Position numbers and translations under genes: made by a program. A stretch of 6,519 nt of DNA from Cyanobacteria bacterium UBA9971. GTDB lineage: Bacteria; Cyanobacteriota; Vampirovibrionia; Gastranaerophilales; UBA9971. The stretch is taken from the NCBI GenBank assembly GCA_003499955.1, contig DNRP01000092.1, forward strand, positions 1-6,519. The letters run 5' to 3'. The notes under the pieces are model-generated. The model made no database searches. It saw nothing but the letters and a program-made list of their open reading frames with translations, and was not told the DNA's origin. Of the stretch, positions 1 through 5,692 are shown in pieces. Within the stretch, counting starts at the first letter, position 1. The number at the start of each line of letters is the position of its first letter.

Positions 1-1
1 A

Positions 2-1024
2 GACCCCTCAATAAAATCTTTGCTTGCGACAACAGCTGTTTTTGCAACCTCTGCAAGCGGTTTTATTATGAAAAACGTAGTAGACGGCGTCAAAGAAGTA
101 CTTGTCAAAAAACAGTTTGCGGATATAAAACGTGATAAGGAAGAAAAGCTCATTGATATCGAAACAAGAAGTTTTTCAGGCAAAAATCAAATAATAAGGA
201 GTTTAATGTCGCAAAAATCCGCTGAATTAAACAAATATGATAATTATTCAACTAATTCTGAAAAACCAAGTTTTGCTCAACTTAAAAAACAAATTTCTTT
301 TAAGGGCGAAGAAAATAAAGAAAATAAAAAAGATTCTTTAGGCAAAATCGCTTTATATTCAGCCTTGGGTGTGGCAACAGTAGGATTATCGGTGTTATTT
401 ACAAAATCTATATTAAAAAATATAGGCTCAATCGCAAAACATCTTGAAACTATAAAAACCGAAGCGGGACAAAAATTAAGCGAGAATTTGGCGAATTTAC
501 CTGAAAAGAAAATAAGGGAAACACTTCAAAAATCAAAAATATCGCCTGAAACAAAGCATTTTGTTATGAAAGAATGGCAAAAATCAAACGGTAAAGATTC
601 AGTATTTCAGGCTGCTCCCGAAATGATGGGCGGAATACCCGGAAAAACAAGTTTTTCCTCTGTTGTGAGTGATGTAACTTCTTTTATTTATACATATGTA
701 TTAAATCCAACGCCACAAACAAGAAATTTGGCGCTTCTTTTGTGTTCCTCGGCTGCACTCGGGTATGTTGGGGAGAAAACCGTTGAAGGGATAAAAGAAA
801 CACGCGTTGAAAAAGCAAACGCAAAAACAGAAGTAGACCTTCAAGACAAACTTGTTCAAGTAGAGTTAAAAAACTTTTATAAGAAGAAAGACAGTTATAT
901 TCAGCCTTTAATGGATGATTATAGGGAAAAAATCAAAAACCCGTTTTCTAAAGATGACATTAAAAAAATGAAAGAAAATGTCCTGACAGAAATTAAAAGC
1001 GGACCTCCGTTTGTTTATTCATAG
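2..1024 (+). CDS. Lysine-rich membrane protein of unknown function, 5'-truncated by the window edge
   Basis: The reading frame is open from the first bases of the window to a TAG stop, so the true start lies upstream. A TTG at nt 20 is in frame but has no ribosome-binding site and lies inside a hydrophobic stretch, so it is unlikely to be the start. Counting from the codon at nt 2, there are three hydrophobic segments: residues about 7-23, 115-136 and 242-257. The first and third are followed by highly charged, probably helical stretches (VDGVKEVLVKK... and VEGIKETRVEK...) that align with each other, so the protein contains an internal duplication. Two Phe-x-Gly motifs occur, SFSG at 57-60 and ISFKG at 98-102. 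The central part (about 140-185) is Lys/Glu-rich and probably helical. I recognise no catalytic motif or known family. A structural or membrane-anchoring role is only a guess. Confidence 0.85.
   Translation, partial: DPSIKSLLATTAVFATSASGFIMKNVVDGVKEVLVKKQFADIKRDKEEKLIDIETRSFSGKNQIIRSLMSQKSAELNKYDNYSTNSEKPSFAQLKKQISFKGEENKENKKDSLGKIALYSALGVATVGLSVLFTKSILKNIGSIAKHLETIKTEAGQKLSENLANLPEKKIRETLQKSKISPETKHFVMKEWQKSNGKDSVFQAAPEMMGGIPGKTSFSSVVSDVTSFIYTYVLNPTPQTRNLALLLCSSAALGYVGEKTVEGIKETRVEKANAKTEVDLQDKLVQVELKNFYKKKDSYIQPLMDDYREKIKNPFSKDDIKKMKENVLTEIKSGPPFVYS
32..208 (+). repeat. Internal protein repeat, copy 1 (hydrophobic segment plus charged helix)
   Basis: This stretch encodes a small-residue-rich hydrophobic segment, then VDGVKEVLVKK, then DKEEKL and IIRSLM. 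It aligns with nt 734-913 over about 60 residues with one single-residue gap. Shared landmarks are the Gly before the hydrophobic end, (D/E)G(V/I)KE, V-x-K, D-x-x-(D/E)KL, an E and F in the following helix, and a final LM. The similarity is at protein level, so this is an old duplication and not a recent DNA repeat. Confidence 0.6.
734..913 (+). repeat. Internal protein repeat, copy 2
   Basis: This is the second unit of the duplication described at nt 32-208. It encodes a hydrophobic stretch (LLLCSSAALGYVG), then VEGIKETRVEK, DLQDKLVQVE and SYIQPLMDD. About 11 of the 30 residues from the shared Gly to the shared Phe are identical, and most other positions are conservative changes. The order (membrane segment, then charged helix) is the same as in copy 1. 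Confidence 0.6.
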
Positions 1025-1088
1025 TTAATATTAATTTTTGTAACATTTCTCAAAAAAAATTTAAAAAGTTTGTCAATTTTTTAATTTA

Positions 1089-1112
1089 CCAACCTTTAAA
1101 TTAATAGGTTGG
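1089..1112. repeat. 7-bp inverted repeat with 10-nt A/T loop between the first two genes
   Basis: CCAACCT (1089-1095) and AGGTTGG (1106-1112) are perfect reverse complements separated by 10 A/T bases. It lies 64 nt after the stop of the membrane-protein gene. The following bases (AAATTTTACTTT) are only a poor U-tract, so it could be a weak rho-independent terminator for the upstream gene or an operator for the downstream one. The sequence does not decide between these. Confidence 0.45.
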
Positions 1113-1135
1113 AAATTTTACTTTACATCTTTGCT

Positions 1136-1141
1136 TATAAA
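1136..1141 (+). promoter_or_regulatory. Possible -10 box (TATAAA) of the nucleotidyltransferase-like gene
   Basis: TATAAA matches the sigma-70 -10 consensus at five of six positions. Transcription would begin near nt 1148, giving a leader of about 22 nt that just contains the ribosome-binding site before the ATG at 1170. No convincing -35 box lies at the right distance; the nearest is TTGGAA at 1109-1114, 21 nt away. The call is tentative in such AT-rich DNA. Confidence 0.25.
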
Positions 1142-1152
1142 TAATTTTTTGA

Positions 1153-1158
1153 AAGGGA
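1153..1158 (+). promoter_or_regulatory. Ribosome-binding site (AAGGGA) that decides the start at 1170
   Basis: The purine run GAAAGGGAAG at 1151-1160 contains AAGGGA, 11 nt before the ATG at 1170. The longer frame beginning at a TTG at 1131 would run through this site and has no Shine-Dalgarno sequence of its own. The ATG at 1170 is therefore preferred. Confidence 0.55.
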
Positions 1159-1169
1159 AGCTATTAATC

Positions 1170-3296
1170 ATGAGTATCAGAGTTCAGGATTTTAATCAGG
1201 TTAAACTGTTAGCAGAAAAGCGTAACGATCTTAAGAACGAACAAATATGTTGCAAAAAAGAAGAATCAAGAGATTTCCAAAAGCAAATTATCAGCTTTCA
1301 AGGAGCTCAAGCGTTAAAAAACAGGGTTCTTTGTCCTGCTTTTGGAAACAGTCAACAGTTAAAAGTAATTGAAGGTAAATATGTAATTGATAATATTATG
1401 GATGCTGATGGTACAGAAATCAATGTAGGAAAAGGTTCTAAAGCAGTTAAATATACAATATCAAAAGATGGTAATACAGCAACAATTAAAAAAAATTGGA
1501 CGGAAAAAGGACTGATAACAGACAAAGAAACCGGAGATGAAGTAGAAAAGGATATTCCAAAGGAACTACCTGTTGGAAGTATTGTCGCTGATGATAATTT
1601 TGGCAAAATTAACGACGTTCGAATAGGCCTGGAAATCCAGCAAGGAGGCAGTCTTTCACCGGTAATTGTAATTTCTCAAACAAAAGATAATAAAAAATTA
1701 TCAATAAAGATGGAACGTCCTAATAAAATGCAGCTTAAAGAAAAAGCTACAAATAAAACAGCTTTTATTAAAATTGCGGATTCTTCTGATGAAAAACCGA
1801 CTAAAACTCCGGCTTTTAGCGGCAGAAATAATTCAATAGGCTTTGCGGGCACGCCATCGCTTGTAACGGTACAATGCAAACATCCTAAAGCTACAGATGA
1901 CGGAGTAGAAAATTTTATAAATAATACTTCAAAAGACCTTGTATCTGACGAATTAAAAGGCAAATATGCCGGTGATGAAAATGTACAAAATTTATGTAAA
2001 AATCTCACATCAGTTTTCTTAGCAGGCGGAGTAGGCTCCAGATTCATTTATGCTAACCCAAACCCTGAGAAAATAAACAAGCCTGTTACTCCGGTAGCTT
2101 CACAATATACCTTTATAGATTTAGCTCTTGCTTCAATAGCTAACGGCGGACTTATAAAAGTCGATGAATTAAAAGAAAACAAAGCCAATGTCAACATAGA
2201 AAGTGGAAAAGGTGATTATCAGGCAGGAAATAATGATAGCAAACTGCTTATGCTTAAAGGAAGCATAGATCAAAATACAGCCGGTGCAACAAGTGCCGCA
2301 ATCAAAGATAATAAAATTCCAAAAGACAATCATTTATTTATTTCTATGGCAGACCATGTCCACAATATAGATTTTTCAAGACTGGCAAAATCATTTAGTG
2401 AAGATAATAACGCAGGGCTTGTTATTATAGCTAAGCCAATGCCTCCACATGCGACAGTTAATAAATTCGGGTTAATAGCCGTAGACAATGATTCATTTGA
2501 GAATAATGGTCTGGATTATATGCCCAATATAACAAAATTTATAGAAAAACCTGAGAGCGAAAACCTTGCAGCAGAATCAGCAGTCAAAACTCCAATAAGT
2601 ACAGATCCTATGGCTTTGGCAAGTACAGGTATATATTTAATTCATAAAGATGTAGCTAATATTCTGGGTAAAATAATACCATCGGGACAAGGAATGGATT
2701 TTGGCGGAGAATTTTTCCCTGTAATGCAAAAAGTTCTTAATCCTGATTCAGACAGTATATTTACAAGTCGCTGCAAAGACAAATTTGAGCAATTATTAAA
2801 CAAAGAAGGTAATCAACATACAACTGAATTAAAGCAAGCTTTTGTTTCCCTTGAAATCGAAAATAAAGCAAAAGCAAATAAAATAGACAATGCTGATGCA
2901 AATATCCGTGTGTTGGACGAGTTAGAAAATCCTGCATCGCCACTATCTAATAAACTTAAATATATTGATGAAAATATTACCAAAGATGATATGGATAAAA
3001 TTAAAACTCTGAAAATGAAAACATGGATAGCTCAGGATAGAGATGGAAAAGATGCTTATTGGAGAGACTTAGGCAATTTATCTGATTATGCAGACAGTGC
3101 GATAGAGATAAAAAAAGATAATATTTCAAACTTGCCTACAAAATTTGGAGAACAATTAGAGCAAAATGTTGATCCTAATACAAGAATGGTTTGCCAGTCA
3201 CCGGAAGCCAAAAATATGCTTGTTGATTTTATGAAAAATTATGATATTGAAACGACAGGAAATGGAAATATTCTTGTAATGCATGAAGAAAAATAA
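1170..3296 (+). CDS. GlgC-like sugar-phosphate nucleotidyltransferase with long N-terminal extension
   Basis: This is a 708-residue protein. Its second half follows the motif order of glucose-1-phosphate adenylyltransferase (GlgC). These are the nucleotide-binding loop LAGGVGSRF (284-292), KPVTP (304-308), FIDLALASIANGG (315-327; GlgC has IIDFALSNCINSG), TAGA, the metal-binding Asp in ADH (394-396; GlgC GDH), FGLIAVD (433-439), the sugar-phosphate Lys in FIEKP (457-461), STGIYLI (485-491), DFGGEFFP (510-517) and YWRDLGNL (630-637; GlgC YWRDVGT). The expected reaction is NTP plus sugar 1-phosphate giving NDP-sugar plus pyrophosphate, in the cytosol. Oddities: residues 1-280 match no family I know and hold three Phe-x-Gly motifs (ISFQG 41-45, PAFSG 214-218, IGFAG 223-227). 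About 112 mostly charged residues separate DFGGEFFP from YWRD. Only about 70 residues follow, with no visible hexapeptide repeats, so the GlgC beta-helix domain appears to be absent. The fold is well supported; nucleotide and sugar specificity are not determined. Confidence 0.8.
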   Translation: MSIRVQDFNQVKLLAEKRNDLKNEQICCKKEESRDFQKQIISFQGAQALKNRVLCPAFGNSQQLKVIEGKYVIDNIMDADGTEINVGKGSKAVKYTISKDGNTATIKKNWTEKGLITDKETGDEVEKDIPKELPVGSIVADDNFGKINDVRIGLEIQQGGSLSPVIVISQTKDNKKLSIKMERPNKMQLKEKATNKTAFIKIADSSDEKPTKTPAFSGRNNSIGFAGTPSLVTVQCKHPKATDDGVENFINNTSKDLVSDELKGKYAGDENVQNLCKNLTSVFLAGGVGSRFIYANPNPEKINKPVTPVASQYTFIDLALASIANGGLIKVDELKENKANVNIESGKGDYQAGNNDSKLLMLKGSIDQNTAGATSAAIKDNKIPKDNHLFISMADHVHNIDFSRLAKSFSEDNNAGLVIIAKPMPPHATVNKFGLIAVDNDSFENNGLDYMPNITKFIEKPESENLAAESAVKTPISTDPMALASTGIYLIHKDVANILGKIIPSGQGMDFGGEFFPVMQKVLNPDSDSIFTSRCKDKFEQLLNKEGNQHTTELKQAFVSLEIENKAKANKIDNADANIRVLDELENPASPLSNKLKYIDENITKDDMDKIKTLKMKTWIAQDRDGKDAYWRDLGNLSDYADSAIEIKKDNISNLPTKFGEQLEQNVDPNTRMVCQSPEAKNMLVDFMKNYDIETTGNGNILVMHEEK

Positions 3297-3346
3297 AGAT
3301 TCCGTAGTCATAATTTTAGACATAAAATAATTTTTCCTTTCTTTTA

Positions 3347-3372
3347 GCCTCCTAGTTAGGAGGCTTTTTTTT
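3347..3372 (+). terminator. Intrinsic terminator of the nucleotidyltransferase-like gene, overlapping the uvrC 3' end
   Basis: GCCTCCTA and TAGGAGGC form an 8-bp perfect inverted repeat (in practice a 7-bp GC-rich stem with an AGTT tetraloop), followed directly by eight T. It lies 50 nt after the TAA of the plus-strand gene. Read on the minus strand it is followed by TAAAAGAAAGG, with no U-tract, so it works in the plus direction only. The uvrC stop codon (3352-3354) and its last six sense codons lie inside it. Confidence 0.9.
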
Positions 3373-5223
3373 ATGCAAAAAACTATAAACCTTTGTCCCA
3401 TGGGTTTTTCCTATTATACGCGATAATTCTGATTTGTTTGCATCCATAATCCCTTTTATATCCCCAAAATGCTCCACCAGTAATTTTTTATGCGAAATTT
3501 GTAGTGTGGAAATATCATCCAGTATGGATTTTATAGCATTTTTTTCACGCAATTTTCTGTGATAGCTAACTGCAAAACGATGAGCTTCATCTCTTACCTG
3601 TTGGAAAAGAAACAACGCTTTTGAATTGGTAGGAAAAACTACAGGATTAGACTGCTCGGGAAGATAAATTTCTTCAAATTTCTTGGCGAGGGAAACTATT
3701 GGCATATTACCAAGCCCCAGTTCTTCGAGGGCTTCCATCGTGGAGGAAAGTTGTCCTTTTCCGCCGTCAACAATTATTAGGTCAGGAAATGCCTGTTCTT
3801 TATCCCTTAAAAGCTTTTGATAACGTCTTTTTATAACTTCTTTCATAGAAGCAAAATCATCTGTCTGTCCTTCTTTTAAAGTTCTTATTCTATACTTTCT
3901 ATATTCTGTTTTAAAAGGTTTTCCATTGATAAAAACGACCATGCTTGCGACAGTATTTGTTCCCTGAATATGTGAAATGTCAAAACATTCGATTCTGTTG
4001 GGAAAATTGGGTAAATTAAGCTTTTCTTGAATATAGCAACCGATTTCGTTCCAATCGTTTTGCAAACTCGCCAGTTCAGAGATTTTTAAGCTTTCAAGAG
4101 TTGAAGTTGCATTTTTGTTAGCCATTTCAACAAGTTCGTGCTTCATTATCATTCTGGTAGAAGTGTGAGAATCTATATTTGGGGTAAGAAGATTAACTTT
4201 TGAACCTTTTTTTAAAGTAAGCCACTCTTTAATAATTTTATTTTCATCTTCTTCTATTTCAATTGAAAGCAGAAGCTCTTTTGGGATTTCTGATACATCA
4301 ACAAGCTGATAATACTCTTGAATAAACGTAATTAAAGCCTCATAAGGCGTATGAATTTCATCAAGTCTGATATCAAAGTCTTCTTTTGCAATAAGCCTGC
4401 CGTCGCGGACTTTTAAAAGTGCAATACTCATTATTGCATTATCACGCGCAAAGCCTATTATATCCTGATTTATGTCAGTATTTTCTGAAACCACTTTTTG
4501 TTTTCCGACAGCTTTCATCACGTCAAAATAGCTGTCCCTGTAACGCGCAGCTTTTTCAAATTCCTGTTTCTCCGCAAAAATTTCCATCTGTTGCTTAAGT
4601 TCAGCTATAAGTTCTGTCTGTTTGCCGGAAAGGAACATTTCAACCTGTTTGACCACTTCTTTATAATCTTCTGATGAAACCAGCTTTTGACAAGGACCAA
4701 GGCACTTGCTTATTTGATGATACATACAGGGACGGTCTTTAAAACGCGGAGTTTTGCACTGTTTAAGAGGGAACATTTTTTTAATAAGCTCAAGAGTTGA
4801 ATACATGGCGCGCGCATTGGTGTAAGGTCCAAAATACTTGCCTTTTTGAAATTTTTTGTCGGCTTTTCTGGTAACTATTATGCGGGGATATTCTTCGTCT
4901 GTGATTAGAAACCATGGAAACCGTTTATCATCCTTAAGAAGAACATTATATTTCGGCTTATGTTTTTTTATAAGGTGCGATTCCAGAATTAAAGCTTCAA
5001 CTTCCGAGTCGGTAATTATAAAATCAAACCTGATAATCTGTGGAATCATGATAACAAGCTTTGCAGAATCATGATTTTTTTGAAAATAACTTTTTACACG
5101 CTTTTTAAGGTTTTTAGCTTTGCCGATATAAATTATTTCATCATTTTTATCGTGCATTAGATAGACACCCGATGCATCAGGAATCAATTTGAGCGATTCT
5201 TCAATTGTAAGCTTTGTTTTCAT
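3352..5223 (-). CDS. uvrC: UvrABC system protein C (excinuclease subunit UvrC)
   Basis: UvrC is the nuclease of nucleotide excision repair. It is recruited by UvrB at a lesion and cuts on both the 3' and 5' sides. At 623 residues it is close to the E. coli protein (610). In order: the GIY-YIG nuclease for the 3' incision (GVY 19-21, YIG 32-34, R42, Asn in KYNVLLKDD); a four-Cys cluster C156, C166, C174, C178 (RPCMYHQISKCLGPC), matching the iron-sulfur site known in UvrC; a UVR motif for UvrB contact at about 202-237 (EFEKAARYRD); the RNase H-like 5' nuclease with D415 (ECFDISH), D455/D456 (DDFASM), D486 (IVDGGKGQL) and H548 (DEAHRF); and C-terminal helix-hairpin-helix DNA-binding motifs at about 575-617. 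The second hairpin (IIGKTHGTKVYSFLH) is less canonical than usual. The tail KKKPPN is encoded by the convergent terminator. The start at 5223 fits the usual 15-20 residues before GVYLM. No Shine-Dalgarno precedes it. It stands alone, convergent with its downstream neighbour and divergent from the small gene. Confidence 0.97.
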   Translation of the reverse strand: MKTKLTIEESLKLIPDASGVYLMHDKNDEIIYIGKAKNLKKRVKSYFQKNHDSAKLVIMIPQIIRFDFIITDSEVEALILESHLIKKHKPKYNVLLKDDKRFPWFLITDEEYPRIIVTRKADKKFQKGKYFGPYTNARAMYSTLELIKKMFPLKQCKTPRFKDRPCMYHQISKCLGPCQKLVSSEDYKEVVKQVEMFLSGKQTELIAELKQQMEIFAEKQEFEKAARYRDSYFDVMKAVGKQKVVSENTDINQDIIGFARDNAIMSIALLKVRDGRLIAKEDFDIRLDEIHTPYEALITFIQEYYQLVDVSEIPKELLLSIEIEEDENKIIKEWLTLKKGSKVNLLTPNIDSHTSTRMIMKHELVEMANKNATSTLESLKISELASLQNDWNEIGCYIQEKLNLPNFPNRIECFDISHIQGTNTVASMVVFINGKPFKTEYRKYRIRTLKEGQTDDFASMKEVIKRRYQKLLRDKEQAFPDLIIVDGGKGQLSSTMEALEELGLGNMPIVSLAKKFEEIYLPEQSNPVVFPTNSKALFLFQQVRDEAHRFAVSYHRKLREKNAIKSILDDISTLQISHKKLLVEHFGDIKGIMDANKSELSRIIGKTHGTKVYSFLHKKKPPN

Positions 5224-5229
5224 ATAAAA

Positions 5230-5240
5230 ATTATACTATA
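5230..5240 (-). promoter_or_regulatory. Putative -10 region of uvrC (TATAGTATAAT), implying a leaderless or nearly leaderless mRNA
   Basis: On the minus strand, TATAAT (5235-5230) is a perfect -10 hexamer ending 6 nt before the uvrC ATG. It overlaps a second -10-like box, TATAGT (5240-5235). Initiation from TATAAT would fall at about the A of the ATG, and initiation from TATAGT about 5 nt upstream. The best -35 candidate is CTGACG (5265-5260), 19 nt from TATAGT, a weak match. No Shine-Dalgarno sequence is present upstream, which is consistent with leaderless initiation. Confidence 0.45.
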
Positions 5241-5268
5241 TCTTCAAACAGTAAATTAACGTCAGGTG

Positions 5269-5290
5269 ATTTAATAAAATTTTATTAAAT
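5269..5290. repeat. Perfect 22-bp A/T palindrome in the divergent intergenic region
   Basis: The two 11-bp halves ATTTAATAAAA and TTTTATTAAAT are exact reverse complements with no spacer. The palindrome lies 46-67 bp upstream of the uvrC start and about 100 bp upstream of the small gene. A dimeric-repressor operator is possible. Its pure A/T composition makes chance more likely than for a mixed-base palindrome. Confidence 0.6.
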
Positions 5291-5310
5291 TAAAGCAATT
5301 TTTTTTCTTC

Positions 5311-5346
5311 ACATGGTTTGTATAGTTTACATGATTTATATAGTTA
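5311..5346. repeat. Tandem pair of 18-bp units upstream of the small gene
   Basis: ACATGGTTTGTATAGTT (5311-5327) and ACATGATTTATATAGTT (5329-5345) match at 15 of 17 positions and are directly adjacent, one base apart (period 18). Both contain a -10-like TATAGT. They sit 44-79 bp before the start of the 88-residue gene, where an activator or repressor site would be expected. Confidence 0.7.
5339..5344 (+). promoter_or_regulatory. Possible -10 box (TATAGT) of the small gene
   Basis: TATAGT in the second 18-bp unit matches the -10 consensus at five of six positions and would start a transcript near nt 5351, with a leader of about 39 nt. The upstream hexamer at a usable distance (TTTGTA, 5317-5322, 16-nt spacer) is poor, so activation through the repeats is conceivable. 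The identical box in the first unit (5321-5326) is an alternative. Confidence 0.3.
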
Positions 5347-5375
5347 AAAGTTTAAAAAATAATTTAAATTAATAA

Positions 5376-5381
5376 AAGGAG
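5376..5381 (+). promoter_or_regulatory. Strong ribosome-binding site (AAGGAG) of the small gene
   Basis: AAGGAG lies 8 nt before the ATG at 5390, the best Shine-Dalgarno sequence in this window. It is the main support for the 88-residue frame being a translated gene. Confidence 0.8.
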
Positions 5382-5389
5382 AAAAAATT

Positions 5390-5656
5390 ATGCAAGTTCA
5401 AAACAATCTTTCATTTGCAGCAGTTCATGTTAGGGTCCCTCACTCAAAAACAGCTGAAACAGTGAGAGTAATTGATAAAGCGTTCACAAAATTAACAGAT
5501 GCATCTTATAAACTGGATAATGTTTCAGAAAATACAGCTAAATCAGAAGTATGGACGTGGCAAGGATATAAAGGTAATTCTTCAAAAATTGATAACTCAA
5601 TGGATAATGAATTTCATAACTTTTTAAAAAAAGCCGGACTTGATACCTGGATATAA
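5390..5656 (+). CDS. Small uncharacterised protein (88 residues)
   Basis: I do not recognise this protein. It starts with ATG behind a strong AAGGAG site and ends in TAA. No signal peptide or membrane segment is visible and it contains no Cys. The N-terminus (MQVQNNLSFAAVHVRV) resembles the Asn-rich lead-in plus S-F motif of its neighbours, but lacks the Gly two residues after Phe. The middle (about 21-50) is predicted helical (ETVRVIDKAFTKL). The C-terminal half holds three Trp (W55, W57, W87), including VWTWQGYKG, which looks like a beta-strand and turn, then a short charged helix ending in DTWI. It is transcribed away from uvrC and lies 36 nt before the PHP gene on the same strand, so co-transcription with it is possible. 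Its function is unknown. Confidence 0.75.
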   Translation: MQVQNNLSFAAVHVRVPHSKTAETVRVIDKAFTKLTDASYKLDNVSENTAKSEVWTWQGYKGNSSKIDNSMDNEFHNFLKKAGLDTWI

Positions 5657-5668
5657 TTAACTTATATT
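5640..5668 (+). promoter_or_regulatory. Candidate promoter of the PHP gene, inside the 3' end of the small gene
   Basis: TTGATA (5640-5645) and TATATT (5663-5668) match the -35 and -10 consensus sequences at five of six positions each, with the ideal 17-nt spacer. Transcription would start near nt 5675, about 18 nt before the ATG at 5693. AT-rich DNA gives many false matches, but the spacing is exact. Confidence 0.4.
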
Positions 5669-5689
5669 TATAATAAAAGTTAATTATAT
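5651..5689. repeat. 13-bp perfect inverted repeat spanning the stop of the small gene
   Basis: ATATAATTAACTT (5651-5663) and AAGTTAATTATAT (5677-5689) are exact reverse complements around a 13-nt A/T loop. The repeat covers the small gene's stop codon and ends 4 nt before the next ATG. No T-run follows, so it is not a standard intrinsic terminator. It could be an mRNA hairpin at the 3' end of the small gene, or an operator over the candidate PHP promoter. Confidence 0.55.
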
Positions 5690-5692
5690 AAA

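Noticed and set aside
20..22. TTG as the start of the first protein
   Set aside because: The frame is open to the window edge, the TTG has no ribosome-binding site, and it sits in a hydrophobic segment that is part of the internal repeat. The gene is treated as truncated.
1070..1102. TTGTCA (1070-1075) as the -35 box of a promoter for the second gene
   Set aside because: No -10 hexamer lies at 16-18 nt. The nearest candidates are 20-21 nt away and overlap the inverted repeat.
1131..1169. A TTG start at 1131 that would extend the nucleotidyltransferase-like protein by 13 residues
   Set aside because: It has no ribosome-binding site, and the purine-rich site at 1153-1158 points to the ATG at 1170. 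A possible -10 box also overlaps this stretch.
1352..2047. Minus-strand open frames at 1352-1606 and 1676-2047
   Set aside because: They are shadows of the strongly supported plus-strand gene, with Ser/Phe/Leu-rich translations and no ribosome-binding sites or motifs.
2761..2943. Minus-strand open frame of 60 residues
   Set aside because: It lies inside the charged insert of the nucleotidyltransferase-like gene and has no coding features.
3313..3328. ATTTTA-GACA-TAAAAT hairpin between the convergent genes as a uvrC terminator
   Set aside because: The stem is six A/T pairs only, too weak to call, and it has no suitable U-tract in the minus direction.
3198..3401. Minus-strand open frame spanning the uvrC end and the convergent gene
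   Set aside because: It crosses the terminator and overlaps two real genes in other frames, and its translation looks random.
4856..5074. Plus-strand open frame of 72 residues within uvrC
   Set aside because: It is antisense to the conserved GIY-YIG region of uvrC and has no supporting signals.
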